From NCBI GenBank assembly GCA_001796995.1, contig MGOB01000070.1, positions 38,496 through 43,644 of the forward strand: a stretch of DNA of 5,149 nucleotides, written 5' to 3'. This document shows, one piece after another, positions 1 through 5,149 of this stretch (its first letter is position 1; each line of letters begins with the position of its first letter). The position numbers were made by a program, and so were the translations under genes. The DNA comes from Chloroflexi bacterium RBG_16_68_14. GTDB taxonomy: Bacteria; Chloroflexota; Dehalococcoidia; DSTF01; RBG-16-68-14. Under the pieces are notes generated by a model. It saw only the letters and a program-made list of their open reading frames with translations. It did not search any database and was not told the origin of the DNA.

Positions 1-709
1 CCGGCGAGCCGCCGTTTTCGAAGTCGCCAAAGTTCCCGGTCCCCGCCAGCGCATGGATCTTCCCCTCCGAGAGGTCCACCCAGCGCACCCGGTGGTTCCC
101 CGTGTCCGCTACCACCAGGTCCTCCGTCGGCAACAGCCCGTACACGTCCCGCGGGTCCTTCAGCCGCGCATCCAACGCCGGCCCGCCGTCCCCGTTTAGT
201 GCCTTGGAGTCCGTCGCGCACGTGCTACTGCCTGCCACAGTTGTGATCGTGTTAGCCTGCACGTTCACCCTCCGGACGCGACAGTTAAGCGTATCTGCGA
301 TGTAGAGGTTCTTCCCACTCGGTTCCACATAGACGCCGCTGGGATTGTTGAGCCAGGAGGTCGTCGCGGAGGAGGTCTCCCTGAAGTTGCACGTGCCGTC
401 GCCGGCGACGGTGCTGATGACGTTTGTCTTCAAGTCCACCATCCGGATGCGGCAGTTGCCGGTGTCGGCGATGTACGCCTTTGCCCCCTGCACGTACACG
501 TCCCGCGGCCCAGACAGCACTGCATCCGTGGCCAGGCAGCCATCGCCGATGTTATTGGCACGCGGGCCCGGACTACAGGGAAGGTCCGACAAAGTCCCGC
601 CGCCGGCCACGTTGTAGACCAGCCCGTCCGCCCTCTGCACCTTCACCTTGTTGTTGCCGGTGTCCGCGTAGTAGAGACCGGCTACCGAGCCGCTGGCCGC
701 CTCGCCCAG
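1..709 (-). repeat. NHL repeats, at least four, truncated by the window edge
   Basis: Four copies of the NHL signature (Y/V)xADT(G/L)Nx(R/K)(V/I) have their central Asp at residues 1277, 1343, 1400 and 1463. Each is followed by a strand and then VAGxG or LAGTG about 15-20 residues later. The steps are 66, 57 and 63. NHL repeats normally assemble as six blades of a propeller and mediate protein, RNA or ligand contacts; in exported bacterial proteins they are usually interaction modules. The array continues beyond the left edge, so blade number and any C-terminal anchor cannot be seen. Confidence 0.85.
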
Positions 710-3700
710 GCCTGTGCCGCCACCGCCGCCGGAGGCGACATGGTGCAATTGTGTGGGGTGGTCTACCTGGCAGAGCAAGGCCAGCACGCCGTTGGGGCAG
801 AAGGAACCGTGCGTACCCGTCCCGATTTCGGTCTGTACCTGCACCGTCACCTGGACGCAGGCGGAGAACTCCGAGGTATCCCCGCTCTGGTTGCCGGTCG
901 CCGTGGCCGTGATGTAGTCACCCAGCTCGGCGGACTCGGGCGTCGTGACGGAGAAGGAGGCGTTGCCGCCTCCGGACTCCTTGGTGCTCGTCACCACCGT
1001 CGTGGAGCCCAGGTAGAGCTCGCCCTCGCCGTTGCCGGAGCCGTCGCAAGAGGTGTTGCTATAGAAGTCGAGGCCAAACTGGGTGTTCAACTGGCTGTTC
1101 AGCGTGCCCGCGATGGTGAGGTTGCCGGAGCCATCGAGGACGGCGGAGGTGATGACCGGGAAGTTCTGGAGGTTGTTGTCGCCCGGGTCGCCGTCGCCCG
1201 TGTCGTTGGGGGTGACGCCGTCGCCCGCAAGGTCGATGCCCAGGCCGCCATTCGAGTGGATAGAGTTGCCGCGGATAGTGATACGAGAGACATCAGTGCC
1301 GAGGGGGCCCACGTCAACGCCGCGACCGCTATTGAAGGCGATGATGTTCCCCTGGCCGACGCCGGTGCCGCCGATGGTGTTGTCGCTAGCGCCCGTCTCG
1401 ACGAGGATGCCGGTGCCGTTGGGGACGCCTGCTGTGCCGCCGGCGTGGGTCCCGATATGGTTGCCAAGAACGGTGTTGCCGCTGGTGCCCGGGTCCTTGA
1501 TCCACACGCCATACGCGCTGTTGCCGGAGATGGTGTTTCCCTGACCGATGGAGGTACCGCCAATCGTGTTGTTCTGTGGGCCTCCCAGGATGGCCACACC
1601 GGCTAAGTTCGCTATCGCCCCAGTCCCCGACGTATCGGTTCCGATGTAGTTGCCCGCGACCGTATTGCCGGTAGTTCCAGACGCGGAGAGCAGAACGCCG
1701 CCCTGGCCGTTGCCGGAGATAATGTTCCGTTCCCCGGCCGCAGCTCCGCCGACAGCGTTGTTGGAAGCTTCGCTGATGACTACCCCACTGAGCGCGTTGG
1801 CCACGGCCCCGGTCCCGGCGGCGTTCGTGCCGATGTAGTTGCCCTTGACGGTGTTCCCGCTCGAGTCGCCCACAATGGGGCAACCATCGTTAATGGCGGT
1901 GTCATCGCCGGGATCATCGTTGGCCGCATTGGCGCACTGCGCTCCTGATTCCGGTGTCGCGCCCACCTGCGGGCAGCCGTCGTTGACGAACCCGTCCCCA
2001 TCTTCGTCGGTGTTGTTATCACAGGCGTTAAGAGAAATGGATTCGAAAGCGCTGGTGATTGCGACACCGTATTGGGTATTTCCGGAGATGACATTGCGCT
2101 CGCCGGCGGTGGCTCCGCCGACCGTGTTGTTCTGCGCTGCCCCCAGGATAGTCACTCCGGCACCGTTAGCGATGCCCGCTGTTCCGGCGGCGTTCGTGCC
2201 AATGTAGTTACCTATGACCAAGTTCCCATTCACACCTAGGCCTTGCATGTCTACGCCGACAAGGGTGTTGCCGGAGATGACGTTTCGTGCCTCCGCCGTG
2301 CTTCCGCCCACGGTGTTGTTCTGGGCACCGCCGGCAATGACTACGCCGGTCTGCCCGTTCGCGAGTGCTGCCGCGCCCGCGGCGTTGGTACCGATGTAGT
2401 TGCCCTCCACTGCGTTGCCATCAGCATTCGCGCCGTTGATCCTGACGCCCTGAAATGTGTTGCCGGAGATGACATTGCGCGCGCTGGCTGACGTGCCCCC
2501 GATGGTGTTGCCGCTGCCGCCGTCAATGCTAATGCCATCGAACCCGTTCCCCAGATCCAACGTGCCGGCGACGTCGGTGCCGATGTAGTTGCCCTCGATG
2601 ACGTTGCCGCCGTTCGTATCGATCTGGATCCCTTCGAAGCTGAACCTGTTGATCACCAGCCCGCGCACCGTACTGCTTCCCGCTGTGATGTACAGCCCGC
2701 TCGCCCCCGCTCCCGCGTTCTGCCCGTCCAGCTCGATCTTCAGCACGGCGTTGCTGCCGGAGCCAATGGGATTCGTGTTCTCGCTCGCCCCCGGCTGCGT
2801 GTAGCCGTCGATGACCACGGGCTGCGTGATGGTGGGCAGGGCGGAGGCGGGCTGGATAGTGTGGGGGCCGGCGCCGGGGATGTTGAAGCTAATGTAGCAC
2901 TCGCAGAATAGGGCGTTGACCTCATCGATGGCCGCCCGCAGCGTGCAGTTGCCCGAGCCGTCATTGCAGTCGAGGTCGCCGGGGTTGCTGTCTGCTCCGT
3001 CACCGGTGGAGTCCACGTAGAGCTTGATGGCGGGCGGCGGCAGCGTGGGCGTCGGGGTGGGTGTGAAGGTGGGCGTAGGGGTCCGCGTGGGCGTTCGAGT
3101 GAACGTGGCGGTAGGCGTTGGGGTGGGCGTGCAGGTGGGCCCCGGGAAGCCGCAGGGCGTGGGCGTGGGCGTGGCAGTGAACGTGGGGGTAGGCGTGAAC
3201 GTCGCCGTCGGCGTGTGCGTAGGCGTAAACGTGGGCGTGTCCGTTGGTGTGGGGGTGGGCTTGGCGCCGGTGCAGTTCGCGTCGCCGCAGTGCAGCACCT
3301 TGAGGTCGTAGTTGGGGTCGCGATCCTGGTAGCTGACGATGGGGTTGCCGCTACCGTCCAGCGCCAGCGAGGTGTAGAAGGCGATATCGCCAGCCGTGTC
3401 GGGGGAGGTGATGCTGTTGCCTGCGGTGCAGTTCGGGTTGCCGCAGTGCAGCACCTTCAGGTTGGCGTTGGTGAGGTCGCGGTAGCTGACGACCGGGTAG
3501 CCGCCCCCGTCCAGCGCCAGCGAAGTGTTATAGCCGACATCGCCGACCGTGTCGGGCGAGGTGATGCTCTCCGCACCGTTGACTGCGGTGTCGCAGTTGG
3601 CATCGTTGCAGTGCATCACTTTCAGGTCGGCGCTGGACTCGTCCCAGTAGCTGACGACCGGGTAGCCGCTGGCGTCCAGCGCCAGCGAGGTGTCCCGGCC

Positions 3701-4492
3701 GACATTGCCGCCCGTGTCGGGCGAGGTGATGCTGTTGCCCGAGGTGCAGTTGGCGTTGCCGCAGTGTAGTACCTTGAGGTCGTCGCTCGTGTCGTAGAAG
3801 TAGCTGACCACGGGGTAGCCGCTGGCGTCCAGCGCCAGCGAGGAGTACCCGCCGACAACGCCGTCGGTGTCGGGCGACGTGATGCTCTCCGCACCGTTAA
3901 CTGCGGTGTCGCAGTTGGCGTCGTTGCAGTGCATCACTTTCAGGGAGTCGCAGAGGTTGGGGTTGAAGGGAACGAAAATGCAGTAGCTGACGACCGGGTA
4001 GCCTGAGGCGTCCAGCTCCAGCGAAGTCCACTGGCCGGGTTCACCGGCTGTGTCGGGCGAGGTGATGCTCTCCGCACCGTTGACTGCGGTGTCGCAGTTG
4101 GCGTCGTTGCAGTGCAGCACCTTCAGGTCCTTGTTGAAAGCGTCGTAGTAGCTGACGACCGGGTAGCCGCTGACGTCCAGCGCCAGTGAGGACCACGCGC
4201 CGACTTCGCCGTCGGTGTCGGGCGAGGTGACGCTGTTGCTGGCGGTGCAGGCCGCGTTCCCGCAGTGAAGCAGCTTCAGGTCGAAGGCGCCGCCGCCAGC
4301 GGCGTAGCTGACCACCGGGTTGCCGCTGGCGTCCAGCGCCAGCGAGGTATCATCGCCGACAGCGCCGGTCGTGTCGGGCGAGGCGATGCTGTTGGTCCCT
4401 GACCCGCTGGCCCGGTCCAGCCTGAGCCAGACCGGTGCGGTCGCCACGATGGCGCAGACAGCGAGGACTACGAGAACCGTTCGCAGGCGCAT
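1..4492 (-). CDS. Large exported modular protein: propeller repeats, Thr-Pro linker, beta-helix, NHL repeats (C-terminus missing)
   Basis: I translated this frame from the ATG at 4492-4490 to the left edge and found 1,497 codons and no stop, so the gene is open at its 3' end. Residues 1-30 look like a Sec signal peptide: MRLR, then a hydrophobic stretch to about A19. Residues 34-411 are seven repeats that look like propeller blades. Residues 412-483 are a Thr-Pro linker. Residues 490-526 (YVDST...CTLRAAI) resemble the CSLREA domain that often precedes beta-helices. Residues 609-1089 form a right-handed parallel beta-helix, followed by a tail typical of that family (NSIHSNGGLGIDL at 1076, NFPVITSA at 1110) and a predicted beta-sandwich to about 1212. 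NHL repeats run from about 1262 to the edge. The start is supported by the signal peptide, a strong Shine-Dalgarno and a promoter. The protein is probably secreted or surface-exposed and binds a polymer or partner. No catalytic motif is visible, so its function is unknown. The gene is probably monocistronic relative to its upstream neighbour. Confidence 0.9.
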   Translation of the reverse strand, partial: MRLRTVLVVLAVCAIVATAPVWLRLDRASGSGTNSIASPDTTGAVGDDTSLALDASGNPVVSYAAGGGAFDLKLLHCGNAACTASNSVTSPDTDGEVGAWSSLALDVSGYPVVSYYDAFNKDLKVLHCNDANCDTAVNGAESITSPDTAGEPGQWTSLELDASGYPVVSYCIFVPFNPNLCDSLKVMHCNDANCDTAVNGAESITSPDTDGVVGGYSSLALDASGYPVVSYFYDTSDDLKVLHCGNANCTSGNSITSPDTGGNVGRDTSLALDASGYPVVSYWDESSADLKVMHCNDANCDTAVNGAESITSPDTVGDVGYNTSLALDGGGYPVVSYRDLTNANLKVLHCGNPNCTAGNSITSPDTAGDIAFYTSLALDGSGNPIVSYQDRDPNYDLKVLHCGDANCTGAKPTPTPTDTPTFTPTHTPTATFTPTPTFTATPTPTPCGFPGPTCTPTPTPTATFTRTPTRTPTPTFTPTPTPTLPPPAIKLYVDSTGDGADSNPGDLDCNDGSGNCTLRAAIDEVNALFCECYISFNIPGAGPHTIQPASALPTITQPVVIDGYTQPGASENTNPIGSGSNAVLKIELDGQNAGAGASGLYITAGSSTVRGLVINRFSFEGIQIDTNGGNVIEGNYIGTDVAGTLDLGNGFDGISIDGGSGNTIGGTSASARNVISGNTFQGVRINGANADGNAVEGNYIGTNAAGAAALANGQTGVVIAGGAQNNTVGGSTAEARNVISGNTLVGVDMQGLGVNGNLVIGNYIGTNAAGTAGIANGAGVTILGAAQNNTVGGATAGERNVISGNTQYGVAITSAFESISLNACDNNTDEDGDGFVNDGCPQVGATPESGAQCANAANDDPGDDTAINDGCPIVGDSSGNTVKGNYIGTNAAGTGAVANALSGVVISEASNNAVGGAAAGERNIISGNGQGGVLLSASGTTGNTVAGNYIGTDTSGTGAIANLAGVAILGGPQNNTIGGTSIGQGNTISGNSAYGVWIKDPGTSGNTVLGNHIGTHAGGTAGVPNGTGILVETGASDNTIGGTGVGQGNIIAFNSGRGVDVGPLGTDVSRITIRGNSIHSNGGLGIDLAGDGVTPNDTGDGDPGDNNLQNFPVITSAVLDGSGNLTIAGTLNSQLNTQFGLDFYSNTSCDGSGNGEGELYLGSTTVVTSTKESGGGNASFSVTTPESAELGDYITATATGNQSGDTSEFSACVQVTVQVQTEIGTGTHGSFCPNGVLALLCQVDHPTQLHHVASGGGGGTGLGEAASGSVAGLYYADTGNNKVKVQRADGLVYNVAGGGTLSDLPCSPGPRANNIGDGCLATDAVLSGPRDVYVQGAKAYIADTGNCRIRMVDLKTNVISTVAGDGTCNFRETSSATTSWLNNPSGVYVEPSGKNLYIADTLNCRVRRVNVQANTITTVAGSSTCATDSKALNGDGGPALDARLKDPRDVYGLLPTEDLVVADTGNHRVRWVDLSEGKIHALAGTGNFGDFENGGSP
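1226..2668 (-). repeat. Right-handed parallel beta-helix array, 63-residue period (residues 609-1089)
   Basis: The landmark GNYIGT begins at residues 634, 697, 761, 884 and 947, and the variant GNHIGT at 1010. The steps are 63, 64, 123, 63 and 63. Within each period the order is GNYIGT(N/D)xAGT, a short AN-rich turn, GVxI, then NNT(I/V)GG, then RN(V/I)ISGN, GV and GN. This fits about three 21-residue coils per period, with Asn ladders and Gly turns. The 123 step is one period plus an insert of about 60 residues. Proteins of this type are usually annotated only as right-handed parallel beta-helix repeat proteins. Some members of the fold act on polysaccharides, but no lyase or hydrolase active site is recognisable here. 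Confidence 0.9.
1868..2047 (-). other. 60-residue Asp-rich, Cys-containing insert inside the beta-helix (residues 816-875)
   Basis: This segment interrupts the 63-residue coil period without breaking the frame. It holds two related units, each ending in NDGCP (C840 and C871, 31 residues apart). The first unit contains D829-E-D831-G-D833-G834 and D838, which matches the DxDxDG pattern of calcium-binding loops in thrombospondin type 3, dockerin and EF-hand-like repeats. The second unit (N858 to P872) is degenerate, with DDPGDD in place of the loop. Two further Cys, C824 and C853, allow up to two disulfides. Calcium binding is inferred from the motif only. Confidence 0.7.
3044..3259 (-). repeat. 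Thr-Pro linker (residues 412-483)
   Basis: Thr occupies nearly every second residue across 72 positions (33 Thr by my count), alternating mostly with Pro and sometimes with Phe, Ala, Arg, Asp or His. Only a short island, P446-C-G-F-P-G-P-T-C454, breaks the alternation, and its two Cys could form a small disulfide loop. Such linkers are common between domains of exported proteins in Chloroflexota and similar bacteria. They are probably extended, and possibly O-glycosylated (inference). At DNA level the plus strand is a G-rich (GTNGGC)-like low-complexity tract. Confidence 0.9.
3260..4393 (-). repeat. Seven tandem repeats (residues 34-411), probable seven-bladed beta-propeller
   Basis: The repeats begin at residues 34, 86, 141, 202, 253, 308 and 359, giving unit lengths of 52, 55, 61, 51, 55, 51 and about 53. 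Each unit reads SITSPDT, then SLALDASGxPVVSY, a variable acidic or aromatic loop, and (D/N)LKVLHC-x4-C. The alternation of short hydrophobic strands and turns, and the count of seven, fit a seven-bladed propeller. The fold is inferred, not shown. Each unit ends with a Cys pair spaced C-x4-C after a conserved His or its equivalent. In an exported protein these pairs would most simply be disulfides. Two ending types occur: HCNDANCDTAVNGAE in units 2, 3 and 5, and HCGNxxCT in units 1, 4, 6 and 7. Confidence 0.85.
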
Positions 4493-4497
4493 GGCGC

Positions 4498-4505
4498 CAC
4501 CCCCT
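4498..4505 (-). promoter_or_regulatory. Shine-Dalgarno site of the large gene
   Basis: The minus strand reads AGGGGGTG five bases before the ATG at 4492. It matches AGGAGGTG at seven of eight positions, and the odd G can still wobble-pair with the anti-Shine-Dalgarno. This supports the chosen start. The preceding CCCT (4512-4509) can pair with AGGG (4505-4502) over a three-base loop and might partly cover the site. Confidence 0.65.
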
Positions 4506-4537
4506 AGTAGGGTCGGGCGGGGTGCGGGGACAGGCCG

Positions 4538-4566
4538 ATCATAGCAGGAGCGGGAACGCTTTGCAA
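4538..4566 (-). promoter_or_regulatory. Probable sigma-70-type promoter with extended -10
   Basis: On the minus strand a -35 box TTGCAA (4566-4561) and a -10 box TATGAT (4543-4538) are separated by exactly 17 bases. TGC directly precedes the -10, giving the TGn extended form. The -10 matches consensus at five of six positions and the -35 at four of six. Transcription would begin near 4531, leaving a leader of about 40 bases before the ATG at 4492. This indicates that the large gene is transcribed independently of the epoxide hydrolase-like gene. It is predicted by eye only. Confidence 0.55.
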
Positions 4567-4593
4567 TCGACTTGTCCGTTTCCGCGCCATCTT

Positions 4594-4619
4594 CGGCGCC
4601 GATGCTAGTATCGCCGCTG
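4594..4619. other. Imperfect inverted repeat in the intergenic gap
   Basis: Two ten-base arms (4594-4603 and 4610-4619) pair around a six-base loop with one mismatch and one possible G-U pair. It lies between the stop of the 124-residue gene and the promoter of the large gene. It could be a weak transcription end for the upstream gene or an operator. No T-run follows it on the minus strand, so an intrinsic terminator is not supported. Confidence 0.25.
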
Positions 4620-4672
4620 GAGCAAGGCGGGTCTATGAATCAGCTCACGGAAGGACGCCGCGCTGCCGCCTC

Positions 4673-5047
4673 TTACGACATCTGCCGGGTCCAGGAGGGC
4701 AGGTCGAAGTAGTCGCGCCAGGCGGCGATCTTGCCGCCGCGCACCTCGAAGGCGCCCATCACCGGCAGCTCCACCGTCCTGCTCCCGCCGAGGAAGCGGT
4801 CCACCCGCTCAGTAAGGACGACGTCGCCGGCGGCCGCGATCTGCCTGACCTCGAACTCGGCCCGCTCGAAGGGCGCCATGAACTGCTCGATGAGCCCCTT
4901 GATGGCGTCTTTGCCCTGGACGGGCTGGACGGGCATGTTGTGGTAGAGGGCGTCGTCGGTGAAGAAGTCCACGAGCGCCGGGATGTCCGCCTTGGACCAG
5001 GCGGCGCAGAAGCGGCGGATGAGGTCGATGTTGTCGGACTCGGCCAT
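4673..5047 (-). CDS. Limonene-1,2-epoxide hydrolase-like protein (SnoaL-like fold), 124 aa
   Basis: This is a small cytoplasmic protein of the alpha+beta-barrel SnoaL/NTF2-like fold and, more precisely, of the limonene-1,2-epoxide hydrolase (LEH) type. LEH enzymes add water to epoxides in a one-step push-pull reaction. The five catalytic residues of Rhodococcus LEH (Tyr53, Asn55, Arg99, Asp101, Asp132) have counterparts here: Y35 and N37 in LYHNMP, R81 and D83 in LTERVDRF, and D112 in WRDYFDLPSW. The Tyr-to-Arg spacing of 46 is the same, while Asp-to-Asp is 29 rather than 31. It is about 25 residues shorter than Rhodococcus LEH (149 aa), mainly because the N-terminal extension is missing. No signal peptide is visible. 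The stop is TAA at 4675-4673. The substrate cannot be told; a plain SnoaL-like protein without hydrolase activity is the main alternative. It is probably co-transcribed with the gene ending at 5109. Confidence 0.88.
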   Translation of the reverse strand: MAESDNIDLIRRFCAAWSKADIPALVDFFTDDALYHNMPVQPVQGKDAIKGLIEQFMAPFERAEFEVRQIAAAGDVVLTERVDRFLGGSRTVELPVMGAFEVRGGKIAAWRDYFDLPSWTRQMS

Positions 5048-5053
5048 GGGGTG

Positions 5054-5058
5054 CTCCT
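5054..5058 (-). promoter_or_regulatory. Shine-Dalgarno site of the epoxide hydrolase-like gene
   Basis: AGGAG on the minus strand lies six bases before the ATG at 5047. It supports that start, and the protein begins there with a normal helix leading into the fold. Confidence 0.75.
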
Positions 5059-5063
5059 ATCGT

Positions 5064-5091
5064 AGCGGTCAGCGGTCAGCGGTCAGCGGTC
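5064..5091. repeat. Four perfect tandem copies of a 7-base unit
   Basis: The plus strand carries AGCGGTC four times without error (5064, 5071, 5078, 5085), followed by a partial, diverged copy (AGTTGGT). The tract sits six bases upstream of the Shine-Dalgarno of the epoxide hydrolase-like gene and just after the preceding gene's stop. A 7-base unit in non-coding DNA is prone to slippage, so copy number may vary between strains. No palindrome is present in the unit. Confidence 0.9.
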
Positions 5092-5108
5092 AGTTGGTTC
5101 GTGGTTCC

Positions 5109-5149
5109 TCAGGCGATGGTGGCGGCGGCGTTGGAGATGACCGGCTCGC
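5109..5149 (-). CDS. C-terminal end of an unidentified gene (partial)
   Basis: Reading leftwards from the right edge, one minus-strand frame gives EPVISNAAATIA and then TGA at 5111-5109. The Ala-rich ending, the high G/C at third codon positions, the same orientation and the 61-base gap to the next start fit the tail of a real gene. It would be upstream of, and probably in one transcript with, the epoxide hydrolase-like gene. Twelve residues are too few to name a family. Confidence 0.45.
   Translation of the reverse strand, partial: EPVISNAAATIA

Noticed and set aside
740..1606. Open frame of 288 codons on the plus strand
   Set aside because: It lies opposite the beta-helix coding region, is rich in Val, Ala, Gly and Asp in a way expected from the reverse of GC-rich codons, and has no recognisable domain. 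The minus strand has clear repeat periodicity here.
1386..1883. Minus-strand open frame of 165 codons rich in Arg, His and Gln
   Set aside because: It is in a different frame from the beta-helix protein, which is uninterrupted through the same region. The Arg/His-rich composition is typical of a frame-shifted shadow.
3024..3311. Plus-strand open frame with a (VGVGVGV)-type repeat
   Set aside because: It is the antisense of the Thr-Pro linker; ACG/ACC and CCC codons read backwards give Val and Gly. No separate elastin-like gene is supported.
3260..4393. CRISPR-like regular repeats
   Set aside because: The units are 153-183 bases, diverge gradually, and keep one open reading frame with conserved protein motifs. 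They are protein repeats.
4454..4492. Possible lipoprotein signal (LAVC at residues 10-13)
   Set aside because: The residue before Cys is Val rather than Gly or Ala, and the hydrophobic stretch before it is too short. It continues past the Cys, so an ordinary signal peptide fits better.
4594..4619. Intrinsic terminator for the epoxide hydrolase-like gene
   Set aside because: The hairpin has a mismatch and a weak pair, and no T-run follows on the minus strand.
4635..4712. Short plus-strand frame beginning ATGAATCAG
   Set aside because: It runs into the end of the epoxide hydrolase-like gene on the other strand, has only 25 codons, and has no good Shine-Dalgarno or recognisable product.
5059..5087. 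Possible promoter formed by CTGACC in the 7-base repeats and TACGAT
   Set aside because: Transcription would start at or past the Shine-Dalgarno of the gene, which would leave no ribosome binding site; the spacing is also short.

Overview
The window is GC-rich and every gene I can support lies on the minus strand. The style of the main protein suggests an environmental bacterium, most likely a Chloroflexota (Dehalococcoidia-like) or similar high-GC lineage. The clues are Thr-Pro alternating linkers, 'SLALDASGxPVVSY' repeats, 'GNYIGT' beta-helix coils and 'DGDGFVNDGCP' motifs. This placement is inference from remembered protein style, not from a search.

Layout, read in the direction of transcription (right to left). 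At the right edge (5149-5109) are the last 12 codons of an unidentified gene. After a 61-base gap that holds four perfect 7-base repeats comes a complete 124-residue gene (5047-4673). Its product is a limonene-1,2-epoxide hydrolase-like protein that keeps all five catalytic positions of that family. A 180-base intergenic gap follows, with a good extended -10 promoter and a Shine-Dalgarno site. They serve one very large gene that starts at 4492 and runs uninterrupted off the left edge: 1,497 codons in the window, C-terminus missing.

The large gene encodes an exported modular protein. Its parts, in order, are: a signal peptide; seven tandem 51-61 residue repeats, probably a seven-bladed beta-propeller with a Cys pair per repeat; a 72-residue Thr-Pro linker; a CSLREA-like segment; a right-handed parallel beta-helix with a strict 63-residue period; a predicted beta-sandwich tail; and at least four NHL repeats cut by the window edge. 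In the middle of the beta-helix one period is lengthened by 60 residues, an insert carrying a DxDxDG calcium-loop motif and two 'NDGCP' units. This insert is the most unusual thing in the window.

The exported protein and the epoxide hydrolase-like enzyme show no evident functional link. The large gene has its own promoter, so I treat them as neighbours rather than a pathway. I see no RNA gene, mobile element, CRISPR array or attachment site.
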